From Siccirubricoccus sp. G192 (GTDB taxonomy: Bacteria > Pseudomonadota > Alphaproteobacteria > Acetobacterales > Acetobacteraceae), in assembly GCF_019084075.1 (NCBI RefSeq), contig NZ_JAHREN010000001.1:3011501-3075500 (forward strand): DNA of 64,000 nt, read 5' to 3'. Position numbers and translations under genes: made by a program. The notes beneath the pieces are model-generated. The model was not told where the DNA came from. It was given only the letters and a program-made list of their open reading frames with translations, and did not search any database. Positions 10,168-21,276 of the stretch are shown piece after piece (within the stretch, counting starts at the first letter, position 1; the number at the start of each line of letters is the position of its first letter).

Positions 10168-11839
10168 ATGAATTCTCCTGCCGCCGCCGCGGAGGGTGCC
10201 CGTGCCCTGCTGCGGCGCGAATCCCGGATGCTGCGTGGCCATGTCCTGCGGCCGGTCCTGCTCGGCATCGCCGCGCTGGGTTGCGGCCTGGCCGGTGCCT
10301 GGCTGGTGGCCGGCCTGCTGGCCGCGCTGCTCGGCCATGGTGGCGCCTCCTGGCCTGAATTGGCGGCGGCGGCGGCGCTGGCGCTGCTCGGGGCGGCGCT
10401 CGGCCTGGCGCAGGAACGCGCCCAGCTTGCCGCCGGGGAGGCTGCGCGGGCACGGCTGCGCGCTGCCGGTTTCGCCCGGCTGCTTGAACTCGGCCCGGTG
10501 GCCTCCGCCAGCGTGGGGGAAGGTGCCTCGCTGGTGGTGGACCGGGTGGAGGCGCTGGACGGGTATTTCGGCCGCTGGCTACCTGCGGCGGCGCTGGCCC
10601 TGATCGGCCCGGCCATGGTCGCCGCGGCCGTGCTCTGGGCCGACATGCGGAGCGGGCTGGTGCTGGCCGCCGCCGGGCTGCTTTTCCCGGTGGCCATGGC
10701 GCTCACCGGCATCGGCGCCGCCCAGGCCAGCCGCCGGCAATTCGACGCGTTGCAGCACCTCTCCGGCCGGTTCCTGGACCGCATGCGCGGCTTGCCGACC
10801 CTGGTGCTGTTCAACCGGCAGGAGGCGGAGGCCGAGGCGCTGGGCGCCGCCGCCACCGAACTTCGCACCCGCACGATGCGGGTGCTGCGGGTGGCCTTTC
10901 TCTCCAGCACGGCGCTGGAATTGCTGGCCGCCGGCAGCATCGCCCTGCTGGCCTGGCGGCACGGGGCGCTGCTCGGCGGCGGGGATCCGCGGGCGGCGCT
11001 GTTCTGCCTGCTGCTGGTGCCGGCCTTCTTCGCGCCGCTGCGGGCCTTCTCCGCCGCCTATCACGACCGCATCTCGGCCCGGGGCGCCGCCGCCGCCCTG
11101 GCGCCGCTGCTGCTGGAGGAGGCCGCGCCGGGCCTGCTGCTGCAGGAGATGCCGCCGCGCGTGGTGGTGACCTTCACCGATGTGCGGCTCAGCTACGACC
11201 CGGCCCGGCTACCGGCGCTGGACGGGCTCTCCTTCCGGGTCAGCGCCGGGGAGACGCTGGTGCTGGCAGGGCCCTCCGGTGCCGGGAAAAGCTCGGTGCT
11301 GCGGTTGCTGATGGGCTTCGCCGGGCCGGATTCCGGCCGCATCGCCATCAATGGCCAGGATGCGACGGCGCTGCGCCCGGCGGGAATTGCGCCGGCTTTC
11401 GGCCTATGTCGGGCAGAAGCCGCATCTGTTCCGCGCCACGCTCCGCGAGAATATCCGCTTCGCCCGCCCCGGGGCCGATGACACGGCGGTGGAGGCGGCG
11501 GCCCGCGCGGCGCGCGTCCTGGATTTCGCCGCCGGCCTGCCGCAGGGGCTGGATACGCTGGTGGGGGAGGGCGGCTTCGGCCTCTCCGGCGGCCAGGCGC
11601 AGCGGGTGGCGCTGGCCCGCGCCTTCCTCCGCGACGCGCCGCTGGTGCTGCTGGACGAGCCTACCGCGCATCTCGACCCCGGCACCGAGGCCGAGGTGCT
11701 GGAGAGCCTGCACCGGCTCTGCCTTGGCCGCACCGCCATCATCGCCAGTCATTCCGGCCTGGCGCGGGCGCGGCTCGGCAGGGTGCTGGAGATCGAGGCC
11801 GGCCGCGCCCTGGGCGCCCCCCGGGCGGCAAGGGTCTAG
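10168..11839 (+). CDS. cydD: Thiol reductant ABC exporter subunit CydD (one apparent frameshift)
   Basis: Half of the CydDC heterodimer that exports glutathione/cysteine to the periplasm and is needed for cytochrome bd assembly. The N-terminal region has six hydrophobic segments (about residues 25-300). The ATPase domain has Walker A GPSGAGKSS, signature LSGGQAQRVALARA and Walker B PLVLLDEP. The frame breaks at GGG (11382-11384): as written it reads ALRPAGIAP, while one G fewer gives ALRPAELRRLSAYVGQ, the expected Q-loop sequence. It is followed 5 bp later by cydC. No cydA or cydB oxidase genes are in the window. CydD versus CydC is assigned by order and sequence feel. Confidence 0.87.
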
Positions 11840-11844
11840 GGCCG

Positions 11845-13503
11845 ATGCTGCGCGACCTGATCCGGGTGCTGTGGCTGTGGCGGGCGCGCAGTACATGGCT
11901 GGTGCTGGGCGGCTTGGCCACGGTGGCATCCACCCTGCTCGGCCTGTCCCTGCTGGCACTGGCCGGGAAGGGGATGGCGGCGGCGATGAGCGGGGCAGCC
12001 TTGGGCGGGGCGGCCTTGGGCGGCGCCGCGCTGCTGCTGCTGCGGCCCCTCGTGCTCATCCGCCCGGCGGCCCGCTGGGTGGAGCGCATGGCAAGCCATG
12101 CCGCCACCTTCCGGGCGCTGGCCGATACCCGCGTCTGGTTCTTCCGCCGTCTGGCGGAGCGGCTGCCGGGGGGGATCGGGCTGCGGCGCTCGGGCGACCT
12201 GCTCGGCCGGCTGGTGGCGGATGTTGAGGCGCTGGACGGGCTCTATCTCCGCGCCATCATGCCTGGGGTGGCGGCGCTGGCCGTGGTGCTGGCGGTGGCG
12301 CTGCTGCTCGGCGGGGCGCCGCTGCTGGCAGCGCTGGTGGCGCTGCCCATGGCTCTCGCCTTGGCCCTGCCGCTGCTGCTGACACCCGGCGCCTCGCGGG
12401 CGGCAGGGGAGGCGGCGACGGCCCAGGGGCAATTGCGTGCCGCCGCGGTCGATCCGCTGATCGGGTTGGAGGATACCCTTGCCGCCAATGCCGAGGCGCG
12501 GGCCAACGCCGTCCTGGCGCGGGAGGGCGCGGCGCTCGCCCTGGCGCAGCGGCACCTGGCCTGGCGTGGTGCCCTGGCCGGCGCCGGCGGGTCGGTCCTG
12601 GTGCAGGCGGCGCTGCTGGGGGCGCTGGGCTGGGGGTTGGCGTCCGGTGCCTCGGGCGCGGCCCTTGCGGTTTTGGCGCTGTTCCTGGCGGCGGCGGCGG
12701 CGGAGCCGCTTGGTGCCCTGCCGCGTGCCGGCACCGCCCTGGCCGCCGCCGCCGCCAGCGCCCGCCGGCTTTTCGAGGCCGCCGATGCGCCACCCCCGGT
12801 GCGCGAACCCGCCAAGCCGGCCGCCGAGCCGGAGGGCCATGCCATCCGGCTGGAAGGGGTGCGCTTCGCCTGGGCGCCGGACCGCCCACCGGTCTTCGAG
12901 GCGCTGGACTTGGAGGTGCCGGAAGGGGCGCGGCTTGCCCTGCTCGGGCCCTCCGGGGCGGGCAAGTCCAGCCTCGCCGCGCTGCTGCTGAAACTGGCGG
13001 CGCCGCAGGCCGGGCGCATCACCTTGGGCGGCGTGGACATCGCAACCCTGCCGGCGGAATTTCTCCGCCGCCGCATCGCCTGCCTCACCCAGGATGCGCG
13101 GCTCTTCGACGACAGCATCGCCGCCAATCTCCGCATTGCCGCGCCGCTGGCGCCGGATGCGGCGCTGTGGCGGGCGCTCGACCGTGCCGGCATCGGCGGA
13201 TTGGCGCGGGCCCTGCCGGAAGGGCTGGCGACCCAATGCGGCGAGGGCGGCGCGCGGTTCTCCGGCGGGCAGGCGCGGCGGCTGGCGCTGGCGCGGGTGC
13301 TGCTCTCGGCCGCGCCGGTGCTGATCCTGGACGAGCCCACTGCCGGGCTGGACGCGGCCACCGAACGCGCCTTCCTGGAGACGCTGGAGGAGGTGACGGC
13401 GGGCCGCACCGTCATCCTCATCACCCACCGGCTGACCGGGGTGGAGCGGCCGACGCGCATCCTGCGGCTGGCCGGCGGCCTGGCAATCCCGGCCACGGGC
13501 TGA
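11845..13503 (+). CDS. cydC: Thiol reductant ABC exporter subunit CydC
   Basis: Of 552 residues, an intact half-transporter partnering CydD. The membrane domain occupies about residues 15-310 and includes an unusually repetitive Ala/Gly helix (GAALGGAALGGAALLLL, about 48-65) encoded by a short near-identical DNA repeat. The ATPase domain has Walker A GPSGAGKSSLAALL, signature FSGGQARRLALARVLL and Walker B PVLILDEPTAGLD. The start ATG is 5 bp after cydD's stop. The pair moves reduced thiols across the inner membrane, which supports haem insertion into cytochrome bd. Downstream it converges with hsp20. Confidence 0.9.
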   Translation: MLRDLIRVLWLWRARSTWLVLGGLATVASTLLGLSLLALAGKGMAAAMSGAALGGAALGGAALLLLRPLVLIRPAARWVERMASHAATFRALADTRVWFFRRLAERLPGGIGLRRSGDLLGRLVADVEALDGLYLRAIMPGVAALAVVLAVALLLGGAPLLAALVALPMALALALPLLLTPGASRAAGEAATAQGQLRAAAVDPLIGLEDTLAANAEARANAVLAREGAALALAQRHLAWRGALAGAGGSVLVQAALLGALGWGLASGASGAALAVLALFLAAAAAEPLGALPRAGTALAAAAASARRLFEAADAPPPVREPAKPAAEPEGHAIRLEGVRFAWAPDRPPVFEALDLEVPEGARLALLGPSGAGKSSLAALLLKLAAPQAGRITLGGVDIATLPAEFLRRRIACLTQDARLFDDSIAANLRIAAPLAPDAALWRALDRAGIGGLARALPEGLATQCGEGGARFSGGQARRLALARVLLSAAPVLILDEPTAGLDAATERAFLETLEEVTAGRTVILITHRLTGVERPTRILRLAGGLAIPATG

Positions 13504-13533
13504 CAGGTGCGCGCCGGCTGCCCAGCCGCTGGG

Positions 13534-14085
13534 CTAAGGGGTCCCCTTCTCCGGCGAGGTCGCGGCGCCCGCCGGCGGGGCCGGCTGCTGCCCGGCGGCC
13601 TGGCTGCCGGCCTGGGCGCCGCCGCGGATCGGGATACGGTTGTCCTTCGCCTGCTGCTGCGGCTTCGGCAGGGTGACGTGCAGCACGCCCTTGTCGAAAT
13701 TGGCGCTGACGCTGCCGGGATCGGGAATCCAGGGCAGGCGCAGGCTGCGCTGGAAGCTGCCGAAGCTGCGCTCCTGCATGTGGATGCCGCGTTCCTCCGA
13801 CTTGCGCTCCTCCTTCTTCTCGCCGCGGATGGTCAGGACCTCGCCATCGAGCGACAACTCGATGTCCTCCTCGGCCATGCCGGGCAGTTCGGCGGTGAGT
13901 TCCAGCCCCTGCTGGGTCTCCCGCACATCGAGGCTCGGGGCGAAGCCGGTGCCGAAGGCGGTGCGCAGGCCGGGGGCGCCGCGGAACACATCCTCCACCA
14001 CCCGGCCGATCTCGCGCTGCAGATGGGTGAAGGGGTCGTCGCTCCGCGTGAGATCCTGGCGGGGGGTGAGGAAGCGGTTGAGCAT
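13534..14085 (-). CDS. Small heat-shock protein, Hsp20/IbpA family
   Basis: An ATP-independent holdase of 183 residues. The alpha-crystallin domain spans about residues 50-145, with SLDVRETQQGLELTAELPGM at its start and the late strand ANFDKGVLHVTLPKP. The C-terminal I-x-I oligomerisation motif is present as IPI just after the domain (NRIPIRGG). A Gln/Pro/Ala-rich tail of about 30 residues follows. A strong GGAAGGAGA precedes the ATG by 8 bases. The 191-bp region shared with the divergent radical SAM gene should hold its stress promoter; I could not identify a convincing sigma-32 site or RNA thermometer by eye. Confidence 0.93.
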   Translation of the reverse strand: MLNRFLTPRQDLTRSDDPFTHLQREIGRVVEDVFRGAPGLRTAFGTGFAPSLDVRETQQGLELTAELPGMAEEDIELSLDGEVLTIRGEKKEERKSEERGIHMQERSFGSFQRSLRLPWIPDPGSVSANFDKGVLHVTLPKPQQQAKDNRIPIRGGAQAGSQAAGQQPAPPAGAATSPEKGTP

Positions 14086-14276
14086 GGCAGGGTCTCCTTC
14101 CGGTTTTCATGGTCGGGCGCGCGGCATCGGGGGCCGTGGCGGGCATTCCTCCAATCGCCGGGCGGCCGCCGGCGCTGCACCCGCGAACGAAAACGGATTC
14201 GTGATGGCTTGCGCCCGTCGCCCGGGCACCAAGCTGAGGCGAAGTATCCCGATCATACTGCAGGAGCCTGCACCTC

Positions 14277-15233
14277 TTGTCCGTGCCCCGCCCCATCCGC
14301 CCCGCCCTCGACCCCGCCAAATCCCGGGACCCGCAGGTCACCGCCAAGGGGGAGCGGCGGGCCAGCGTGGGGCTCGGCGCGTTGCGGACGCTCTGGGTGA
14401 ATACCGGCACGCTCTGCAACATCGCCTGCCGCAACTGCTACATCGAGAGCAGCCCGCGGAACGATGCCCTGGCCTATTTCACGGCGGCCGAATTGGCGGT
14501 CTTCCTGGACGAGATCGCCCGGGATGCCCTGCCGGTGGAGGAGGTGGGCTTCACCGGTGGCGAGCCCTTCCTGAACCGCGAACTGCCCGCCATGCTGCGG
14601 GACGTCCTGCGGCGCGGGCACCGGGCGCTGGTGCTGACCAATGCCATGAAGCCCATGCTGAACCAGGCCCCGGCGCTGCTGGCGCTCGGGGCCGAATTCG
14701 GGGAGAGGCTGACCCTCCGCGTCAGCCTCGACCATTACGGCGCCGAACTGCACGACCTGGAGCGGCAGGAGGGCAGTTTCGAGGCGGCGCTGCGCGGCCT
14801 CGCCTGGCTCGCGGAACACGGCTTCCGGGTGCATGTCGCCGGCCGCGCGGGTTTCGGTGATGAGGACGAGGCGGCGATGCGGGCGGGCTTCGCCCGGCTC
14901 TTTGCGGCACGCGGCATCCCGGTCGATGCCATGGACCCGGTGGCGCTGATGCTCTTCCCGGAAATGGACGCCACCGCCGATGTGCCGGAGATCACCGAAG
15001 CCTGCTGGGGCATCCTGGGAAAGAGCCCGGATTCCCTGATGTGCGCCTCTGCCCGGATGGTGGTGAAGCGGCGCGGCGCGGCGCGGCCGGCGGTGCTGGC
15101 CTGCACCTTGCTGCCCTATGACCCGCAATTCGAACTCGGCGGCAGCTTGGCCGAGGCCGCCAGGCCGGTGGCGCTGAACCATCCGCATTGCGCCAAATTC
15201 TGCGTGCTCGGCGGGGCGGCCTGCTCGCGGTAG
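14277..15233 (+). CDS. Radical SAM protein of unknown function with a Cys-rich C-terminus
   Basis: Of 318 residues. The radical SAM cluster motif CxxxCxxC is CNIACRNC (C47, C51, C54), followed by GFTGGEPFLN (the SAM-binding GGE). The C-terminal 60 residues contain further cysteines (in SLMCASARM, LACTLLPYD and HPHCAKFCVLGGAACS), which could bind an auxiliary Fe-S cluster in a SPASM/twitch-like manner. I recognise the general family but not a reaction. Start: the TTG at 14277, because GCAGGAG lies about 11 bases upstream; a GTG six bases later is the alternative. No precursor peptide or obvious partner lies next to it; the next gene encodes an OmpA-like lipoprotein 82 bp away. Confidence 0.75.
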   Translation: MSVPRPIRPALDPAKSRDPQVTAKGERRASVGLGALRTLWVNTGTLCNIACRNCYIESSPRNDALAYFTAAELAVFLDEIARDALPVEEVGFTGGEPFLNRELPAMLRDVLRRGHRALVLTNAMKPMLNQAPALLALGAEFGERLTLRVSLDHYGAELHDLERQEGSFEAALRGLAWLAEHGFRVHVAGRAGFGDEDEAAMRAGFARLFAARGIPVDAMDPVALMLFPEMDATADVPEITEACWGILGKSPDSLMCASARMVVKRRGAARPAVLACTLLPYDPQFELGGSLAEAARPVALNHPHCAKFCVLGGAACSR

Positions 15234-15315
15234 GAGGGACACGTGCAGCAGCGCGGTTGACGGCGGCGGGGTTTCCCGGACCAATCCGTTGAACTGCGAA
15301 GAATCGGAGTCGCCC

Positions 15316-15717
15316 ATGCATCGTCGCCTCGCGCTCGCCGCCCCGCTGCTGCTCGGCCTCGCCGCCTGCCAGGCTCCCGCCGCCCGGACCGACCTAGCGC
15401 GGCAACCGGTGCAGGTGGTGTTCTTCACCGAGGACAGCGCGGCACTTGGCGCCGATGCCCGCACCGTGGTGGCCGATGCCGCGCAACTCGCCAAGGCGAA
15501 TCCCAATGCTCCGGTCGCGGTCCTCGGTTTCGCCGGACCAAGTGGCAGCCAGAGCTTCAACCAGGCGCTCTCCGATGCCCGCGCCCGCAACGTGGCCGAT
15601 GCGCTGGTGGCCGGCGGCGTCGCCCCGGGCCGCATCCAGATCCGGCCGCGCGGCCCGGTGCCCTTCGAGATGATGCCGACCGAGTCCCGCCGGGTGGAGA
15701 TCCGCGTCGGCGGCTGA
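15316..15717 (+). CDS. Small OmpA-like domain lipoprotein
   Basis: Of 133 residues. It begins MHRRLALAAPLLLGLAACQA, a lipoprotein signal with lipobox LAAC, so the mature protein is probably lipid-anchored. The rest is one OmpA-like domain (QVVFFTEDSAALGADARTV early, LSDARARNVADALVAGG and RVEIRVGG late). The domain often binds peptidoglycan, but here the segment normally carrying the peptidoglycan-binding Asp and Arg is short, so binding is uncertain. The ATG at 15316 has GGAG seven bases upstream; an in-frame start 27 bases earlier would disrupt the signal peptide. It is co-directional with recQ but 77 bp apart. Confidence 0.82.
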   Translation: MHRRLALAAPLLLGLAACQAPAARTDLARQPVQVVFFTEDSAALGADARTVVADAAQLAKANPNAPVAVLGFAGPSGSQSFNQALSDARARNVADALVAGGVAPGRIQIRPRGPVPFEMMPTESRRVEIRVGG

Positions 15718-15794
15718 ACCGCCTCTCGGCCGCCGGGCCGTTGCGGTCCAAGCTGGCGGCTGACGGCGGCGGCCGGGCGTGGCATGACCAGCCC

Positions 15795-17636
15795 ATGCCC
15801 GACATGCCCGAATCCCTGGCGCCGCTCGAGACCGCCGGTGCCGATCCGCAGGAGGTCCTGCACCGGGTCTTCGGTCATCCCGGCTTCCGCGGCCGGCAGG
15901 AGGAGATCGTCCGCCACGTCATGGCTGGTGGCTCCGGCCTGGTGCTGATGCCGACCGGCGGTGGCAAGTCGCTGTGCTTCCAGGTGCCGGCGCTGTGCCG
16001 GGAGGGGCTCGGCATCGTCGTCTCGCCGCTGATCGCCCTCATGGAGGACCAGGTGGCGGCGCTGCGCCAGCAGGGCATTGCCGCCGCCGCGCTGCATTCC
16101 GACCTGCCGGAGGAGGCAGCGCGGGAAGTGCGGCGGGACCTGGCGCGGGGCGCGGTCAAGCTGCTCTATGTCTCGCCGGAACGGCTGGTGCTGGAGGGCA
16201 CGCTCTCCCGCCTCGCGGAACGGCGGATCGCCCTTTTCGCGGTGGATGAGGCGCATTGCGTCAGCCAGTGGGGGCACCATTTCCGACCGGAATACCGCGG
16301 CCTCGCGGTGCTTGCGGAACGTTTCCCCGGCGTGCCGCGCCTGGCGCTGACCGCCACCGCCGATCCGCGCACGGTGGAGGATATCCGCGCCCAGCTCGGC
16401 CTGGCCGAGAGCCCGGTCTTCCGCGGCGGCTTCGACCGGCCGAACATCCGCATCACCGCCGCGCCGCGCGAGCAGGAGCGGGCCCAGCTCCGCGCCTTCA
16501 TCAAGGCGGCGGGCGACGGCACCGGGGCCGGCATCGTCTATTGCGGCACCCGCGCCAAGACCGACCAGACCGCCGAATGGCTCCGCGCCGACGGGCATGA
16601 CGCGCTCTCCTTCCATGCCGGCATGGAGGCCACGGCGAAGCGCGAGGCGCATCGGCGCTTTGCCCGCGGCGATGCCGTCATCATGGCGGCCACCATCGCC
16701 TTCGGCATGGGCATCGACCGGCCGGATGTGCGCTGGGTGGCGCATCTCGACCTGCCGCGCAGCCCGGAGAGCTGGTACCAGGAGATCGGCCGCGCCGGCC
16801 GCGATGGCGCCCCGGCCCGGGCGCTGCTGCTTTATGGCGCCGGCGACATCTCGCTGGCCCGCCACCGCATCGCCGAAAGCCCGGCAACGGAGGAGCAGAA
16901 GCGGATCGAACGGGCGCGGCTGGAGGCCATGGTCTCGATCGCCGAGGCCGCCACCTGCCGGCGCCGCATCCTGCTGCGCTGCTTCGGCGAGGACGGGCTG
17001 GAGACCTGCGGCGCCTGCGATGTCTGCCTGACGCCGCCGCGGCTTTTCGACGGCACCATCCCGGCGCAGAAGCTGCTCTCGGCCGTGCTGCGCACCGGGC
17101 GGCGCTTCGGGGTCGGGCATGTGGTGGATGTGCTGCGCGGGCGGATGACCGAGAAGGTGGCGCAATTCGAGCATGACAGGCTGCCGACCTTCGGCATCGG
17201 CCGCGATGTGTCCGAGCAGTCCTGGCGCGGGGTCGCCCGACAATTGGTGGCCATGGGCGCGCTCGATGTCGCCATCGAGAACCATGGCGAGTTGGTGCCG
17301 ACCGAGGCCGCCCGGCCGATCCTGAAGGGCGAGACCAAGGTCATGCTGCGCGAGGATGCGCTGACCCGCCCCGCGCCCCGCGAGCGCGGCGGCCGCGGCG
17401 CCGAGCCCGCCATGGCCGGCGAGCCGCTGTTTGACGCGCTCCGCGCCTGGCGCAAGCGCGAGGCGGCGGAACAGGGCGTGCCCGCCTATGTCATCTTCCA
17501 GAACGACACCCTGGCCGCCATCGCCGAGCGCCGGCCGCAGGACGAGGACGACCTGGCCATGATCGCCGGCGTCGGCCGCAGCAAGCTGGAGCGCTATGGG
17601 GATGCGGTGCTGCGGGTGGTCAGGGAGGCGGGCTGA
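15795..17636 (+). CDS. recQ: ATP-dependent DNA helicase RecQ
   Basis: A 3'-5' helicase for replication-fork repair and recombination, about 613 residues. Domains in order: helicase core with Walker A MPTGGGKSLCFQVP, DEAH box VDEAHCVSQWGHHFRPEY, motif IV-VI region including GMGIDRPDVRWV and QEIGRAGRDG; RecQ zinc-binding region with four cysteines (C in ATCRRRI, then ETCGACDVC); winged-helix RQC domain; and a C-terminal HRDC domain ending LAMIAGVGRSKLERYGDAVL. All catalytic motifs look intact. I chose the ATG at 15795 (MPDMPESLAPLE); a start 54 bases upstream is possible. The gene converges with yihY, 27 bp apart. Confidence 0.95.
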   Translation: MPDMPESLAPLETAGADPQEVLHRVFGHPGFRGRQEEIVRHVMAGGSGLVLMPTGGGKSLCFQVPALCREGLGIVVSPLIALMEDQVAALRQQGIAAAALHSDLPEEAAREVRRDLARGAVKLLYVSPERLVLEGTLSRLAERRIALFAVDEAHCVSQWGHHFRPEYRGLAVLAERFPGVPRLALTATADPRTVEDIRAQLGLAESPVFRGGFDRPNIRITAAPREQERAQLRAFIKAAGDGTGAGIVYCGTRAKTDQTAEWLRADGHDALSFHAGMEATAKREAHRRFARGDAVIMAATIAFGMGIDRPDVRWVAHLDLPRSPESWYQEIGRAGRDGAPARALLLYGAGDISLARHRIAESPATEEQKRIERARLEAMVSIAEAATCRRRILLRCFGEDGLETCGACDVCLTPPRLFDGTIPAQKLLSAVLRTGRRFGVGHVVDVLRGRMTEKVAQFEHDRLPTFGIGRDVSEQSWRGVARQLVAMGALDVAIENHGELVPTEAARPILKGETKVMLREDALTRPAPRERGGRGAEPAMAGEPLFDALRAWRKREAAEQGVPAYVIFQNDTLAAIAERRPQDEDDLAMIAGVGRSKLERYGDAVLRVVREAG

Positions 17637-17663
17637 GCGAAGGCCTCCAGGCCAGTGGATGGC

Positions 17664-18686
17664 TCAGCGCCGCCCGCGGATCGCCGTCACCAGGACCGTC
17701 CCCAGCGCCGCCATCCTGAGCAGGGCCGACTGCGCCGGCGCTGCCGCCCCTGCCGGTGCCGCTTCCGCCTTCTCCCGCCGCCGGCGCCGTGGCCTGGGCA
17801 TCGCCTCCGGCGGCCGCGCCCCGGCAGCCAGCGCCTCCGGGCTGCCCTTGAACCCCGCCCAAGCCTTGGTGAACTCGGCGCCCAGCAGGAAGACCTGGGC
17901 GGAATAGTAGACCCAGAGCAGCACCACCATCAGCGCACCCGCCGCGCCATAGGTGGTGGCGATGCCGCTGCCGCCGATATACCAGCCGATCAGCGACTTC
18001 CCGATGGTGAAGAGTAGGGCGGTCACCATCGCGCCCACCGTCACATCGCCCCAATGCACGTCGCGGTCCGGCAGGATCTTGTAGATCGCACCGAACAGCG
18101 CCGTGACCATGAGGAAGGACACCAGGAAATTCGCGAAGCCGAGCAGCGTCGCGATGCCCGATACCTTGCCGCCGACCCAGGTGGCCACCGCCGAAAGCGC
18201 CGCGCTGACCAGCAGCGAGACCAGCAGCAGGAACCCCGTGGCCGCGACCAGGCCAAGGCTCGTCGCCCTGGCCCAGAGCAGCCGCGCGACGACGCCGCGG
18301 GCGCCGGTTTCCCGGGGTGGCGGCGCCTTCCAGATCTCGTTCAGCGCGGACTGCAATTCGCCGAAGACGCCGCTCGCGGTCAGCAGCAGGGTGACCACGC
18401 CGATGAGGGTGGCGATGGTGCCGGAAGTCGGGTTGGCGGCGCCGCGGATCATGGCCTGCACCGCCTCGGCGCCACGGTCACCCAGCAGGCCGCGCAACTG
18501 GTCGGCGACCACGCCCTCCACCGCCGCCTGCTCGAAGACCAGGCCGGCGATGGCGGTGGCGATGACCAGCAGCGGCGCGATGGAGAAGACGGTGTAATAG
18601 GCTATGGCCGCGCCCCGGCTCATCGCGCCATCCTCGATATAGCCGAGGACGGTGTCCTTCAGCAGCGTCCAGCTCCGCTCCAGCAT
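17664..18686 (-). CDS. YihY/BrkB-family inner-membrane protein
   Basis: About 340 residues with six hydrophobic segments, a cytoplasmic-type basic C-terminal tail (PRPRRRRREK) and the family signatures GAAIAYYTVFSIAPLLVIA and TYGAAGALMVVLLWVYYSAQ. The family was once labelled ribonuclease BN, which is not supported; its role is unknown, probably in the envelope. The ATG at 18686 was preferred over a GTG 21 bases earlier because a purine-rich AGGGGCGG precedes it. Upstream on the same strand, 86 bp away, is the SbmA-like transporter. Confidence 0.88.
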   Translation of the reverse strand: MLERSWTLLKDTVLGYIEDGAMSRGAAIAYYTVFSIAPLLVIATAIAGLVFEQAAVEGVVADQLRGLLGDRGAEAVQAMIRGAANPTSGTIATLIGVVTLLLTASGVFGELQSALNEIWKAPPPRETGARGVVARLLWARATSLGLVAATGFLLLVSLLVSAALSAVATWVGGKVSGIATLLGFANFLVSFLMVTALFGAIYKILPDRDVHWGDVTVGAMVTALLFTIGKSLIGWYIGGSGIATTYGAAGALMVVLLWVYYSAQVFLLGAEFTKAWAGFKGSPEALAAGARPPEAMPRPRRRRREKAEAAPAGAAAPAQSALLRMAALGTVLVTAIRGRR

Positions 18687-18772
18687 CGCATCCGCCCCTG
18701 GCGCCACCGGGCGACGCTGCCCGGCCCGCTGCCAGAACGGCAGCGGGACCGCCCGGTTGCGGGGGAGGCAGT

Positions 18773-20515
<1,743 letters not shown>

Positions 20516-20539
20516 GGGGGTCTCCGGGGAAAGGGGCGG

Positions 20540-20990
20540 TCAGGGCCGGCGCAGCGCGGTGTCCAGGGCAGCGATCCAGGCCGCCACCCGGCGGCGGTTC
20601 ACGCCGAAATCGGACCAGCCGAAGAGGCTGCGGGAATAGAGGAACAGGCCGGCACCCTCCGGCCCCGGGACCAGTTCGGCGGCGATGATATCGGGGGAAA
20701 TTCGCCAGCGCCGAGCGTTCCACCCATTGCGCCTGCCGCCGTTCCGGCCAATCCGCCAGCCGGGTGGTGCGCGGCATCCGCTCGCCGAGGCGGCGCAGCA
20801 GCGGCCAGGCCGTGGCGGCATCCACCGGCAGGGGCGGCACGATGATCTGCGCGCCCGGATGTGCGCCGGGCGGGGCGGCGAGGCAGGCATTGGGGGAGCG
20901 CGGCAGCACGAGGCTCACGAATTCCACCGGTTCGGCCGGCCCGAGCCCCTCGGCGCCGCGCCCGAACAGCGCGGCAAAAGGCGCCCTCAT
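20540..20990 (-). CDS. DUF1499 family protein (one apparent frameshift)
   Basis: About 150 residues. The N-terminal LPRSPNACLAAPPG and the C-terminal SRSLFGWSDFGVNRRRV match the DUF1499 pattern (small proteins of unknown function). The frame breaks at a 5-G run (20693-20697): as written it reads ANFPRYHRRR, while one base fewer gives ANFPDIIAAELVPGPEGAGL, which leads into the conserved C-terminus. The start is the ATG at 20990, which would overlap the TGA of the DUF3253 gene if a 6-G run at 20996-21001 is also one base too long. As written the two genes are fused in frame. Calling them separate is inference. Confidence 0.6.
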
Positions 20991-21266
20991 GCCACGGGGG
21001 GCGGCGCGCAGGCGGATCACGCCGCGCACCTCCTCGGGCGGCACGGGCTTGCCCTTGCGCAGGATCTCGATCCGGCCGGCCCGCGCCAGCGCCACCGCGG
21101 CCTGGCGCACCGGGCCCAGCAGCGGCTGCCAGGGTGCGGCATCGTCCGGGGAGAGGGCGCGCGCCACCTCGCTCGGACAGATGGATCGGCCGGCGCCGCA
21201 TGCGGCGGTCCGGCGCAGGATTTCCGCAGCGATGGCATCGGCAGCAGGCTGGGGCGGTCTGGGCAT
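20987..21266 (-). CDS. DUF3253 family protein
   Basis: About 92 residues. It begins MPRPPQPAADAIAAEILRRT and contains ICPSEVARAL and AAVALARAGRIEILRKGKPV, a pattern typical of small DUF3253 proteins whose fold looks like a winged helix; function is unknown. As written, the frame does not stop but runs into the DUF1499 sequence. Removing one base from the 6-G run 20996-21001 gives a stop TGA at 20989-20987 overlapping the DUF1499 ATG (ATGA), the usual arrangement in this window. It starts 10 bp after the stop of the EAL gene. Confidence 0.6.
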
Positions 21267-21276
21267 GGCGGCGAGA

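Noticed and set aside
16000..17700. Additional small genes antisense to recQ
   Set aside because: They have shadow-frame amino-acid composition with no start signals, and recQ is clearly the coding strand.
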